A stretch of DNA of 64,000 bases, taken from positions 68,600 through 132,599 of the forward strand of contig NZ_LMQN01000021.1 of the NCBI RefSeq assembly GCF_001425355.1, written 5' to 3'. A model generated the notes under the pieces. That model worked only from the letters and a program-made list of their open reading frames with translations. It searched no databases and was not told where the DNA came from. Shown piece after piece: positions 41,193 to 48,097 of the stretch. A program made the position numbers and the translations under genes. Source of the DNA: Chryseobacterium sp. Leaf405. Its GTDB lineage: Bacteria > Bacteroidota > Bacteroidia > Flavobacteriales > Weeksellaceae. Every line of letters starts with the position of its first letter. The first letter of the stretch is position 1.

Positions 41193-41393
41193 TTATAGTA
41201 GGTCAGCATTCCATCCCGCAGGGAAGCAATAGCTATCTTCTGAATAATAACATGGTAGTCCTGTTGCTAATTCACATTGTTCTTGTGAAGCATAAGGGCG
41301 ATACTTTGGATGACCAGGTCCTGGGCAACCTTCTTTGGTGCCACCTTTTACATTTTTTAAATTTTCTCTTGATAATTTTCTTGAATTTTTCAT
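41193..41393 (-). CDS. double-glycine leader peptide (bacteriocin-like)
   Basis: The 66-residue precursor begins MKNSRKLSRENLKNVKGG (GG at 17-18). The mature part (TKEGCPGPGHPKYRPYASQEQCELATGLPCYYSEDSYCFPAGWNADLL) has four Cys residues, likely two disulfides. It lies 24 bp after the 57-codon peptide gene and 99 bp before the exporter gene. Confidence 0.8.
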   Translation of the reverse strand: MKNSRKLSRENLKNVKGGTKEGCPGPGHPKYRPYASQEQCELATGLPCYYSEDSYCFPAGWNADLL

Positions 41394-41417
41394 AGTAATA
41401 ATATTATTTAATTTGTA

Positions 41418-41591
41418 TTAAAATGAACATTGTGTTTGCATCTGTTGCGGACTTCTACACAAACCGTCGAATTGACCGCCATTTCTGCAGCAGACAGAAG
41501 TTCCAGGACAGTAATCGTCATCGGATCTGCAAGCTAACCCACCCGTAACGGACTTTAATTGTCCTCTATTAAGCTTTTTTAGATTTTTCAT
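41418..41591 (-). CDS. double-glycine leader peptide, 57 residues, Cys-rich
   Basis: This short gene is easily missed. Translation from the ATG at 41591 gives MKNLKKLNRGQLKSVTGG and then a 39-residue core beginning LACRSDDDYC, with Cys at positions 21, 28, 34, 35, 45 and 55. The leader has KLNRGQ where the others have KLSRxx. The stop TAA is at 41420-41418. It is preceded by leader-motif copy C and followed by the 66-residue peptide gene, so the two form a tandem. The core has six Cys residues. Confidence 0.75.
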   Translation of the reverse strand: MKNLKKLNRGQLKSVTGGLACRSDDDYCPGTSVCCRNGGQFDGLCRSPQQMQTQCSF

Positions 41592-41611
41592 AATATTAAA
41601 ATGTTTTGGTT

Positions 41612-41645
41612 TTCCTACTCTATTATAGCTTTTCGGATACCGCTA
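41612..41645 (-). promoter_or_regulatory. conserved leader motif, copy C (candidate structured RNA element)
   Basis: In the sense direction TAGC, loop GGTATCCGAAAA, GCTA, four nucleotides, then AGAGTAGGAA, ending 20 nt before the ATG at 41591. The stem bases differ from copies A and B but still pair. Confidence 0.55.
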
Positions 41646-41694
41646 AATCTTTTCCTAATATAGTGAATTTTAGAATTCGAAAATAATTTTCGAA

Positions 41695-43200
41695 TTAAAT
41701 TTCGTCATCTTCTATTAATTCATCAATAAAATAATAAATGTCTTCACGATCATACTGATCCGGAAACTGATATCCGTTGATTAAAATAATCGGGGTAAAA
41801 TTCAGTCCTGCATTTTTATTTTCTTCAGACATCATAATTAATGGATTCAAGTTTTCCTGATTTGAAGTTGTTCCGGCTTTCTCTCTTATTTTGCTTTCAT
41901 CTTTGGTTTCATACCAATATTCAACACTTTTCAGGAAATCCTGTTGAGATTTGTTGTTATAAATGTGTACAAAATCGGAGATAAGATTTGTAGACTTTTC
42001 ATTTTTTGGATCTGGAGAATAATTGAATCTCATCTGAGCAGAGATATTTTCGGGATATTTTTCTAATAAATTTTCAACAATTTTGTGGGCATCTTTACAG
42101 AAACCGCAGTATGGATTTGAAACAATTGACAGATGAATTTTGGCATTTCTATTTCCAACGAATAAAGTTTCATTATCGCTGAATTCTATTTTTTCCTTTT
42201 CTAAAAGCTGTTTTCTGAAGATTTCAAAGTTTCTTTTAAACCTAAGATTTTTTGCATTAGATTTTTGTAAAGTTTCTTTTTCCTGTAAAGTATTGTTTAA
42301 ATATAAAACAACAGAAAAAGCAATTACCCATAAAAGAAGACTCAGTAAAGCAATTTTAACGTCAAAATGAATATTCTCAAACCAGATAATTCCTAAAGCC
42401 AATTGTACTGCCAGAGTTGAAATGATCAAAATACAGACACGACAAAATGTTTTTTCAACAAAAGCCTGGATATATAAAGAATATCCAATCGCAATAACTG
42501 ATGCAAAAGTGAACCCTTTAATGATGAAAGATGTTTCTGGTAAAAATAAACCAAGAACTGTAATTCCGACGAAATATATTAATGAAAAGTCTGCAAATTT
42601 TAACCCGAGAATGCTTGTTTTATCCTGAGTGATAATTTTATTGCAAGAATTTACCGTTTGATTCGCTGTTGTATCACCACAAATACTTCCGATAACTGCA
42701 GATGTATTTCCGAATTTTTGATTAAAAATTTCCAGAGAAATATAAACTCCGACTAATGAGAGTACATTAAATACTGTTTGAAACCAAGTTAAATTTAATA
42801 ATGAGTAAATAGCTACAATGGCAAAAACTGCATAAATAAAAGGTTTATAACTTATCGCTGTTTTACTTTCAACTTTTTCTTTTTCGAAAAGCAATACAAA
42901 ATCGGTTGATTTTTTATGAAGTTCCTCTTTATTCAACGTTTTCGCCTTATCTGAATATATGGAATAATTGGTTCCCGCTTTTTTTACCAACGAGAAAGAA
43001 TTATCGACAATAGCAATAAATTCTTCTGGCAGCTCATCCCAGTATTCTTTATCCAGTTCATAGGCGTCATTTCTTACTCCCATGAAGTTTAAAGTATCAC
43101 TGAAAGCCAATGCGGACGGGTAATTTGGATGTGAATTGAACTGAAACAGGAACTCCTGTTTATCAAGTTTAAGATAATGAATGAGTTTGTCCAATAGCAT
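41695..43200 (-). CDS. VKOR-thioredoxin fusion with an N-terminal degenerate C39-like domain
   Basis: The 501-residue protein has three parts. Residues 1-110 (HPNYPSALAFSDTLNFMGVRNDAYELD...AGTNYSIYSDKAKTL) resemble a C39 peptidase but lack the catalytic Cys and His. Residues about 115-300 hold the VKOR membrane domain with SICGDTTANQTVNSCNK and the FCRVCI CxxC. The C-terminal part is a DsbA-like thioredoxin with NPYCGFCKDA. VKOR-Trx fusions make disulfide bonds in exported proteins. In this operon the targets are probably the Cys-rich peptides. Confidence 0.85.
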   Translation of the reverse strand: MLLDKLIHYLKLDKQEFLFQFNSHPNYPSALAFSDTLNFMGVRNDAYELDKEYWDELPEEFIAIVDNSFSLVKKAGTNYSIYSDKAKTLNKEELHKKSTDFVLLFEKEKVESKTAISYKPFIYAVFAIVAIYSLLNLTWFQTVFNVLSLVGVYISLEIFNQKFGNTSAVIGSICGDTTANQTVNSCNKIITQDKTSILGLKFADFSLIYFVGITVLGLFLPETSFIIKGFTFASVIAIGYSLYIQAFVEKTFCRVCILIISTLAVQLALGIIWFENIHFDVKIALLSLLLWVIAFSVVLYLNNTLQEKETLQKSNAKNLRFKRNFEIFRKQLLEKEKIEFSDNETLFVGNRNAKIHLSIVSNPYCGFCKDAHKIVENLLEKYPENISAQMRFNYSPDPKNEKSTNLISDFVHIYNNKSQQDFLKSVEYWYETKDESKIREKAGTTSNQENLNPLIMMSEENKNAGLNFTPIILINGYQFPDQYDREDIYYFIDELIEDDEI

Positions 43201-43343
43201 ATTAATTTTTTATCTAAAATACGGAGATGTTTGAAAAAAACAAATATTTTTTCAATTTATTGTGATTTATGGATTGTTTGTGAATTGTTGTTTGCTTTAA
43301 TGATTTGTAAAACAATTATTTGGATTTTTTGAAAACTTATCAT

Positions 43344-44444
43344 TTATTTGTTTGTAATAAAGCTTTGAAGGTCTTTTTCGGAAGATAAACCGACTGAAGA
43401 TTTCAAAATTTTCATATTATTATCTACTAAAACAGTATAAGGAATTGCAGCGTTAAGTCGGAAATGCATCTGGATCTTCTCATAATTAGGATCTTTATCA
43501 TTAACGATAAATTGTTTCCAGTTCATTTGTTCTTCATGTAAAGCTTTTTTCCAAGCCTTTTTATCCTCATCAATTGAAATTGAAACAAATTCTATAGCAT
43601 CATTTTTATCATTGTGATTTTTTTTCAAAAGCGGAATTTCTTCTCTGCAAGGTCCACACCAACTTGCCCAAAAAACTACCAAATGCTTTTTGTATTTCGG
43701 ATCTAAAATTTCAGATTTTTTACCTGTTGAATCTTCAAGCAATGGCAAATCATTATTCTTAACGGAAAATCTCTTCTGGTTATATACGGATAGTTTTTTG
43801 TAACTATCACTTTGAGTAATTTCTCCTTTGAATAGCTTTAAATATTCGTCGACCTGTTGCGGTGAGAAACTGTTTTTATGATCACTGATTTGATATAACA
43901 AATGATAAGAATAAGGATATTTATTAATTTTATCTCGTACAGTTTGGATAGTTTTACTATCTATTTTATCAAATAAATCACCATCTATATTGTAATATGC
44001 TTCTGTTTGTTTACCTGCCTTTATAGCAACACCAGAAACATCTTTTATATTATATGGTAACTTATAGCCTTTTATTGGAGGATTTTCTTTAAATTTTCCA
44101 TTCAGAGAAATAATTGTATCAGAATAAAAAACATCTGTACTCCATCCTGGAGTACCTTTATACTTTGCATTTGTTGTAAAGGAAAAAAATCTCAATATTC
44201 CTTTTTTATCGATGTGATTTACCTTAATATATGTAGGTTCTTTTTCATTCCATTGATGGGTTATAGTAAAAATGCCCTTTATAGTTTTAGCACTATCAAT
44301 CTTGTCGCCCTCAGGATTAGAAAGATACATAATCCCATCAGGTAAATTCGGGATATTGCCTTTAATTATTGTTTGGTTTTGACTCTTTTTACAACAGATC
44401 GAAAATAGAAGAGTAGTGGCAAAAAAAATATTTTTAATTTTCAT
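43344..44444 (-). CDS. TlpA-like thioredoxin-family lipoprotein (copy 2)
   Basis: The 366-residue protein has a signal ending in FSICCKKSQ (lipid-attachment Cys), an N-terminal DUF4369-like beta domain (IIKGNIPNLPDGIMYLSNPEGDKIDSAKT), and a C-terminal thioredoxin domain with WASWCGPCREEIPLLKK and the cis-Pro region AAIPYTVLVDNN. It probably reduces or isomerises disulfides in the periplasm and is a partner of the VKOR fusion. Its central and C-terminal parts are almost identical to the gene at 44476. Confidence 0.88.
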   Translation of the reverse strand: MKIKNIFFATTLLFSICCKKSQNQTIIKGNIPNLPDGIMYLSNPEGDKIDSAKTIKGIFTITHQWNEKEPTYIKVNHIDKKGILRFFSFTTNAKYKGTPGWSTDVFYSDTIISLNGKFKENPPIKGYKLPYNIKDVSGVAIKAGKQTEAYYNIDGDLFDKIDSKTIQTVRDKINKYPYSYHLLYQISDHKNSFSPQQVDEYLKLFKGEITQSDSYKKLSVYNQKRFSVKNNDLPLLEDSTGKKSEILDPKYKKHLVVFWASWCGPCREEIPLLKKNHNDKNDAIEFVSISIDEDKKAWKKALHEEQMNWKQFIVNDKDPNYEKIQMHFRLNAAIPYTVLVDNNMKILKSSVGLSSEKDLQSFITNK

Positions 44445-44475
44445 ATAGGATTGATTGAAACCAATAATTTTTTAT

Positions 44476-45564
44476 TCAATTTTTTAAAAATAATTTTAAA
44501 TCCTTCTCAGAAGATAATCCTACAGAAGATTTTAGGATTTTAAAATTATTATCCATCAAAACAGTATAAGGAATTGCACCATTAAGCTTAAATTGCATCT
44601 GTATTTTTTCATAATTAGGATCTTTATCATTCACAATAAATTGTTTCCATACCATTTTTTCTTCATTTAAAGCTTTTTTCCATGCATTTTTATCCGAATC
44701 AATTGATACCGAAATAAACTCCAACGATTCGTTTTTATTAATATAATTTTTTTTCAAAAGTGGAATTTCTTCTTTGCAAGGTCCGCACCAACTTGCCCAA
44801 AAAACTACCAAATGCTTTTTGTATTTCGGATCTAAAATTTCAGATTTTTTACCTGTTGAATCTTCAAGCAAAGGCAAATCATTATTCTTAACTGAAAATC
44901 TCTTCTGGTTATATACGGATAGTTTTTTGTAAGATTCACTTTCTGTAATATCACCTTTAAAAAGCTTTAAATATTCGTCGACCTGTTGTGGTGAGAAACT
45001 GTTTTTATGATCACTGATTTGATATAATAAATGATAAGAATAAGGATATTTATTAATCTTTTCTTTTACAGTTTGGATAGTTTTGTGATCTATTTTATCA
45101 AATAAATCTCCATCTATATTGTAATACGCTTCCGTTTGTTTACCCCCATAAATTTTGGCAATTGTTGCTAACTTAGTGTTATTATAAAGTTTTAAATCTT
45201 TTGTATCCCATTCTTTCAAATTTCCGGATATCGAAATGATGGAGTCAGAAATGAATAATGGGGTATTCCAATTTGAACCTCTAAATTTAGCCTTTGTTGG
45301 AAAATCAATGAATCTTTTAATTCCTTTTTTATCTATATGATATATACCTAAATATACAGGCTCTGTATTTTTACTAAATTTATGTTGTAATTTAAAAAGT
45401 CCATTTTTAGTTTCAACACTATCAATCTTATCGCTGTATATATTTTGGTAAACGTATAGAGTTCCATCTGGTAAATTATTTACATTACCTGAAATAAGTA
45501 TTGTTTTATTATTTTTAACACAGGATGTTAATATTAATAGAAATAAAAAAAAAATATTTTTCAT
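44476..45564 (-). CDS. TlpA-like thioredoxin-family lipoprotein (copy 1)
   Basis: The 362-residue protein has the lipoprotein signal MKNIFFLFLLILTSCVKN, the N-terminal beta domain ILISGNVNNLPDGTLYVYQN and the thioredoxin active site WASWCGPCKEEIPLLKK. From EAYYNIDGDLFDKID (about residue 144) to the end it is nearly identical to the paralogue at 43344, whereas the first 140 residues differ strongly, which indicates gene conversion or mosaic duplication. It starts 61 bp after the peptide gene at 45625. Confidence 0.88.
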   Translation of the reverse strand: MKNIFFLFLLILTSCVKNNKTILISGNVNNLPDGTLYVYQNIYSDKIDSVETKNGLFKLQHKFSKNTEPVYLGIYHIDKKGIKRFIDFPTKAKFRGSNWNTPLFISDSIISISGNLKEWDTKDLKLYNNTKLATIAKIYGGKQTEAYYNIDGDLFDKIDHKTIQTVKEKINKYPYSYHLLYQISDHKNSFSPQQVDEYLKLFKGDITESESYKKLSVYNQKRFSVKNNDLPLLEDSTGKKSEILDPKYKKHLVVFWASWCGPCKEEIPLLKKNYINKNESLEFISVSIDSDKNAWKKALNEEKMVWKQFIVNDKDPNYEKIQMQFKLNGAIPYTVLMDNNFKILKSSVGLSSEKDLKLFLKN

Positions 45565-45576
45565 AACCTAGTCATT

Positions 45577-45605
45577 AAAAGGCTTCTTAATTTAAGAAGC
45601 CTTTT
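45577..45605. terminator. hairpin between peptide gene and TlpA operon
   Basis: AAAAGGCTTCTTAA and TTTAAGAAGCCTTTT form a near-perfect palindrome with A/T runs at both sides. On the minus strand it follows the peptide stop and may act as a partial terminator that gives more peptide mRNA than enzyme mRNA. Confidence 0.65.
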
Positions 45606-45624
45606 AAAATTAAATATTTTTTAA

Positions 45625-45855
45625 TTAATCATTGCAATGGGAAACTCCTCCGTTAGAAGAAAGTGATAATTGTCCTAATCCTGTTTCACAGTATTGAGTT
45701 AAGCCGTGAAATGGACCTACTGTTACCGTTGTTAATTCGCACGTTCCAATTACGGTATGATATCCATCTGCTAAGTGAACCACTACAGAACATGCTTTTT
45801 TTCCTCCGGTTATTTCTTTCAAATCATTTCTCGAAAGTTTTTTAAAATTTTTCAT
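45625..45855 (-). CDS. double-glycine leader peptide (bacteriocin-like), first gene of the operon
   Basis: The 76-residue precursor begins MKNFKKLSRNDLKEITGG. The 58-residue mature part (KKACSVVVHLADGYHTVIG...SHCND) has four Cys residues (two at the ends, two in the middle) and is less Cys-dense than its sisters. It is the promoter-proximal gene and is divergent to the XRE regulator at 46096. Leader and neighbours support export by the C39 transporter. Confidence 0.8.
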   Translation of the reverse strand: MKNFKKLSRNDLKEITGGKKACSVVVHLADGYHTVIGTCELTTVTVGPFHGLTQYCETGLGQLSLSSNGGVSHCND

Positions 45856-45939
45856 CTATTTATTTTTAAAATTAATACTTTGCTTTTGCCATACAATCCC
45901 TGACAAGGGTTTCTGATCAGTTTTCAATTTATACCTGCG

Positions 45940-45947
45940 CAAATATA
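45940..45947 (-). promoter_or_regulatory. -7 promoter element of the peptide operon
   Basis: On the minus strand TATATTTG matches TAnnTTTG and puts the transcript start about 75 nt before the peptide ATG. The leader contains the short hairpin CCCT-TGTC-AGGG and the palindrome CTGATCAG. No -33 match at the usual spacing was found. Confidence 0.45.
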
Positions 45948-46070
45948 AATTGGTAGTAAAAGCGCTTTATCAATATTGATTTTCAAAACTAAGAAAATAT
46001 ATGTCATGTAGATGAGAAATATATTGCGATTTTTTTGCAATTTCTTTACAAATATTGTTTGATTTTTGCA

Positions 46071-46078
46071 TAGATTTG
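46071..46078 (+). promoter_or_regulatory. -7 promoter element TAGATTTG of the XRE regulator gene
   Basis: It matches TAnnTTTG and lies 17 bp before the ATG at 46096, so the mRNA would have almost no leader. It also shows that the longer frame from 46066 cannot be the translated one. Confidence 0.5.
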
Positions 46079-46095
46079 TAGTAAACATAAGTGAA

Positions 46096-46467
46096 ATGAT
46101 GCAAGAAAAATTAAGAAACTTAAGAAAAGCGAAAGGGATGTCTCAAGAGAAAATGGCAAAAATATTATCAACAGATACTTCTAACTATTCTCGTAAAGAA
46201 AGGGGGGAGACTAAGATGCGTGATGAAGAATGGGAAAAATTAGCTAAAGCCTTAGATGTTCCTGTTGAAGAAATAAAGGAAGAGAATAATTCTGGTATTG
46301 TACATAATGACAATTCTACTTTCAATGATAATTCGGGAAATTATTATAATCAGAACTTTACTATTCCAAATTCTATCATAGAAAATCTACAGGATTATAT
46401 AAATCTACTGAAAGAGGAAAATAAATCTTTGAAAAAAGAAGTAGAAGATCTAAAATCTCGATTTTAA
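46096..46467 (+). CDS. XRE-family regulator with C-terminal coiled coil, divergent to the peptide operon
   Basis: I chose the ATG at 46096 (a second ATG follows at once); the in-frame start at 46066 lies inside the promoter. The 123-residue protein has an HTH_3 domain (LRNLRKAKGMSQEKMAKILSTDTSNYSRKERGETK), an Asn-rich linker with short repeats (HNDNSTFNDNSGNYYNQN) and a C-terminal coiled coil (DYINLLKEENKSLKKEVEDLKSRF). It has the same layout as the regulator at 13245. Its position suggests control of the peptide operon, but no operator has been shown. Confidence 0.85.
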   Translation: MMQEKLRNLRKAKGMSQEKMAKILSTDTSNYSRKERGETKMRDEEWEKLAKALDVPVEEIKEENNSGIVHNDNSTFNDNSGNYYNQNFTIPNSIIENLQDYINLLKEENKSLKKEVEDLKSRF

Positions 46468-46489
46468 TAGTCAAAATTATAAAATATAC

Positions 46490-46513
46490 AAAGCATCTAA
46501 ATTTAGATGCTTT
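46490..46513 (+). terminator. intrinsic terminator after the XRE regulator gene
   Basis: A perfect 24-bp palindrome (half-site AAAGCATCTAAA) is followed by more T residues. Confidence 0.85.
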
Positions 46514-46519
46514 TTTTGT

Positions 46520-46905
46520 TATTGTAATTTCACATCGTTATTAAAATATTAGATCATTATGAAAAATAAACGATAAATATGATTTTTTACGATAGAAAAT
46601 GTCTCAGTTTAAAAAGGTTCATATTTAAAATAACTCCACCTTATTACAAAATTTTCGAAAAAATTAAAATTAAATTTTCTTAAATAAAGATATTGAATAA
46701 TTAATGTTTAATTTATAAAAAGATAGTTGATTTGTTGTATTTTAATAATTTAATTCCACTTTTGGTTGTATTTTTTACATGGAAATAATATCATATAATT
46801 ATTCATTATTTGTTGAATAAAATCTGAAAAACTTAAAATAATCTTAAAATTTTCATAAACTTTCAAAAAATAGGATAAATGTTTTTGTAGTTATAAAATA
46901 AATTG
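46520..46905. other. AT-rich intergenic region
   Basis: I see no gene here, on either strand. The region is almost pure A/T with no repeats I could identify and leads into the candidate small RNA promoter at 46884. Confidence 0.4.
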
Positions 46906-47006
46906 TACTTTTACAACGCCTTGAATGAGGGAACAAGTCAAGGTAATAAATTTTTTTTCATCATTTGTGTTTTTAGAATCGTATCGCCTGATACGGTTCT
47001 TTTTTA
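46884..47006 (+). ncRNA. candidate small RNA with promoter and terminator
   Basis: TTTG (46884-46887) and TACTTTTA (46906-46913, one mismatch to TAnnTTTG) are 18 bp apart. About 85 nt follow with the hairpin CCTTGA/TCAAGG (46919-46943), a U-rich stretch and the terminator hairpin AATCGTATC-GCCT-GATACGGTT (46977-46998) with T residues to 47005. No ORF of note lies between. The terminator could instead belong to an unseen upstream transcript, but nothing upstream is oriented to need it. Confidence 0.4.
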
Positions 47007-47008
47007 TT

Positions 47009-48097
47009 TTATACCTTTTCATAGTTCAAAAGCAAGTCTATAAAGTAGGAATAGGTAACAGATCCTTCCTGTTGATTACTTTTTAAAAACAGATTATTGG
47101 TAAATCCAAAAAAATCATCCAGTACACCTTGGTGTTTTACGATAAAGTTCCGCTCGTACGATCTGTCTCTTTTCATGGCGGGAGAATAGTTTTTTAAAGC
47201 AGATTTTACGAATTCAGGATCTTCGTTGGCAATAAAATTCAATAAACTTTTTAAGGTAAAATATTCGGTGCTGTATTTGAGTTCGGTATTTTTAGAATCA
47301 ATTCCAATCAAATATCCAACAAAATTAGCTTCCTGTTCTCTGGCAAAACCCAGTTGATGAGAACTTTCGTGAGCTGATGTAAAAGGAATGTAAGTATTGG
47401 GTAATTCCGAGTTGTATTGAGCTTCTGCAGTAAACGGATTGTAATAGCCCAAAATTCCCGTAAAATTCATCACATTCTTAAATAAACTGGGTTTAAAAGA
47501 ATTGACTTGAGGAGCTTTTTTATCCGAAATATATTGGGGTAATTTTGATTGTTGATAAAGGATTTCTGTCTGAATTGCTTTTAAATCTGTAATGATGAAA
47601 ATTCCGTTTTTGTCTTCTGTCAGTAATTTTCTTGTTTCTTTACATTTAGTTAAATATTGTAATGCCAATACTTTTGCCTTTTCTGTTGTGGGCTCATTCT
47701 GGCTGGATAATTTCTTTATAATCGGAGTTTGGAAGTAAAGCATTCCCCAAAATATCTGATACGAAAAATAAAAGATATTAATGATTATTAAAATTTTTAA
47801 CAAAGAAGATTTTCTGCTTTTCTTTTTGAAAGATTTATTTATAAAATACAAAAGAAAAATCCCCAATACAATATAAAGAACATCGCCAAAGGAAAAAGGA
47901 ATCCATGAGAAAATAATCTGGTGAATTGATTTCTGAATTTCAAAAAAACGTTCAAAAAAAGAAATCATTATTCGTGATTTTGAGAAAGTATAGAACAAAA
48001 GAAATTGGGCAAGTAATAAACCTGCCCAAAATCTTTTCTTATGTATTATTTTTGTAGTATTAATGACCACTTCCTTTTGTAATTTTATCCAGGTCAA
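47009..48097 (-). CDS. DUF3810 family membrane protein with HEXXH motif
   Basis: The protein has three membrane helices in its first 130 residues and then a soluble domain with TSAHESSHQLGFAREQEANFVGYL, a HEXXH-type zinc motif with a downstream Glu. This is DUF3810, a putative membrane metallopeptidase family of Bacteroidetes. The longest frame starts at a TTG at 48097, 38 bp inside the preceding MFS gene; a GTG at 48070 is an alternative, and the true start is uncertain. Confidence 0.75.
   Translation of the reverse strand: MTWIKLQKEVVINTTKIIHKKRFWAGLLLAQFLLFYTFSKSRIMISFFERFFEIQKSIHQIIFSWIPFSFGDVLYIVLGIFLLYFINKSFKKKSRKSSLLKILIIINIFYFSYQIFWGMLYFQTPIIKKLSSQNEPTTEKAKVLALQYLTKCKETRKLLTEDKNGIFIITDLKAIQTEILYQQSKLPQYISDKKAPQVNSFKPSLFKNVMNFTGILGYYNPFTAEAQYNSELPNTYIPFTSAHESSHQLGFAREQEANFVGYLIGIDSKNTELKYSTEYFTLKSLLNFIANEDPEFVKSALKNYSPAMKRDRSYERNFIVKHQGVLDDFFGFTNNLFLKSNQQEGSVTYSYFIDLLLNYEKV

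Noticed and set aside
37294..45855. Lanthipeptide or radical-SAM modified peptide cluster
   Set aside because: No LanB/LanC/LanM, radical-SAM, YcaO or cyclase gene is present; the enzymes found point to disulfide chemistry.
46066..46095. Longer start for the XRE regulator (MHRFVVNISE...)
   Set aside because: This segment overlaps the -7 promoter element TAGATTTG, so translation most likely begins at 46096 or 46099.
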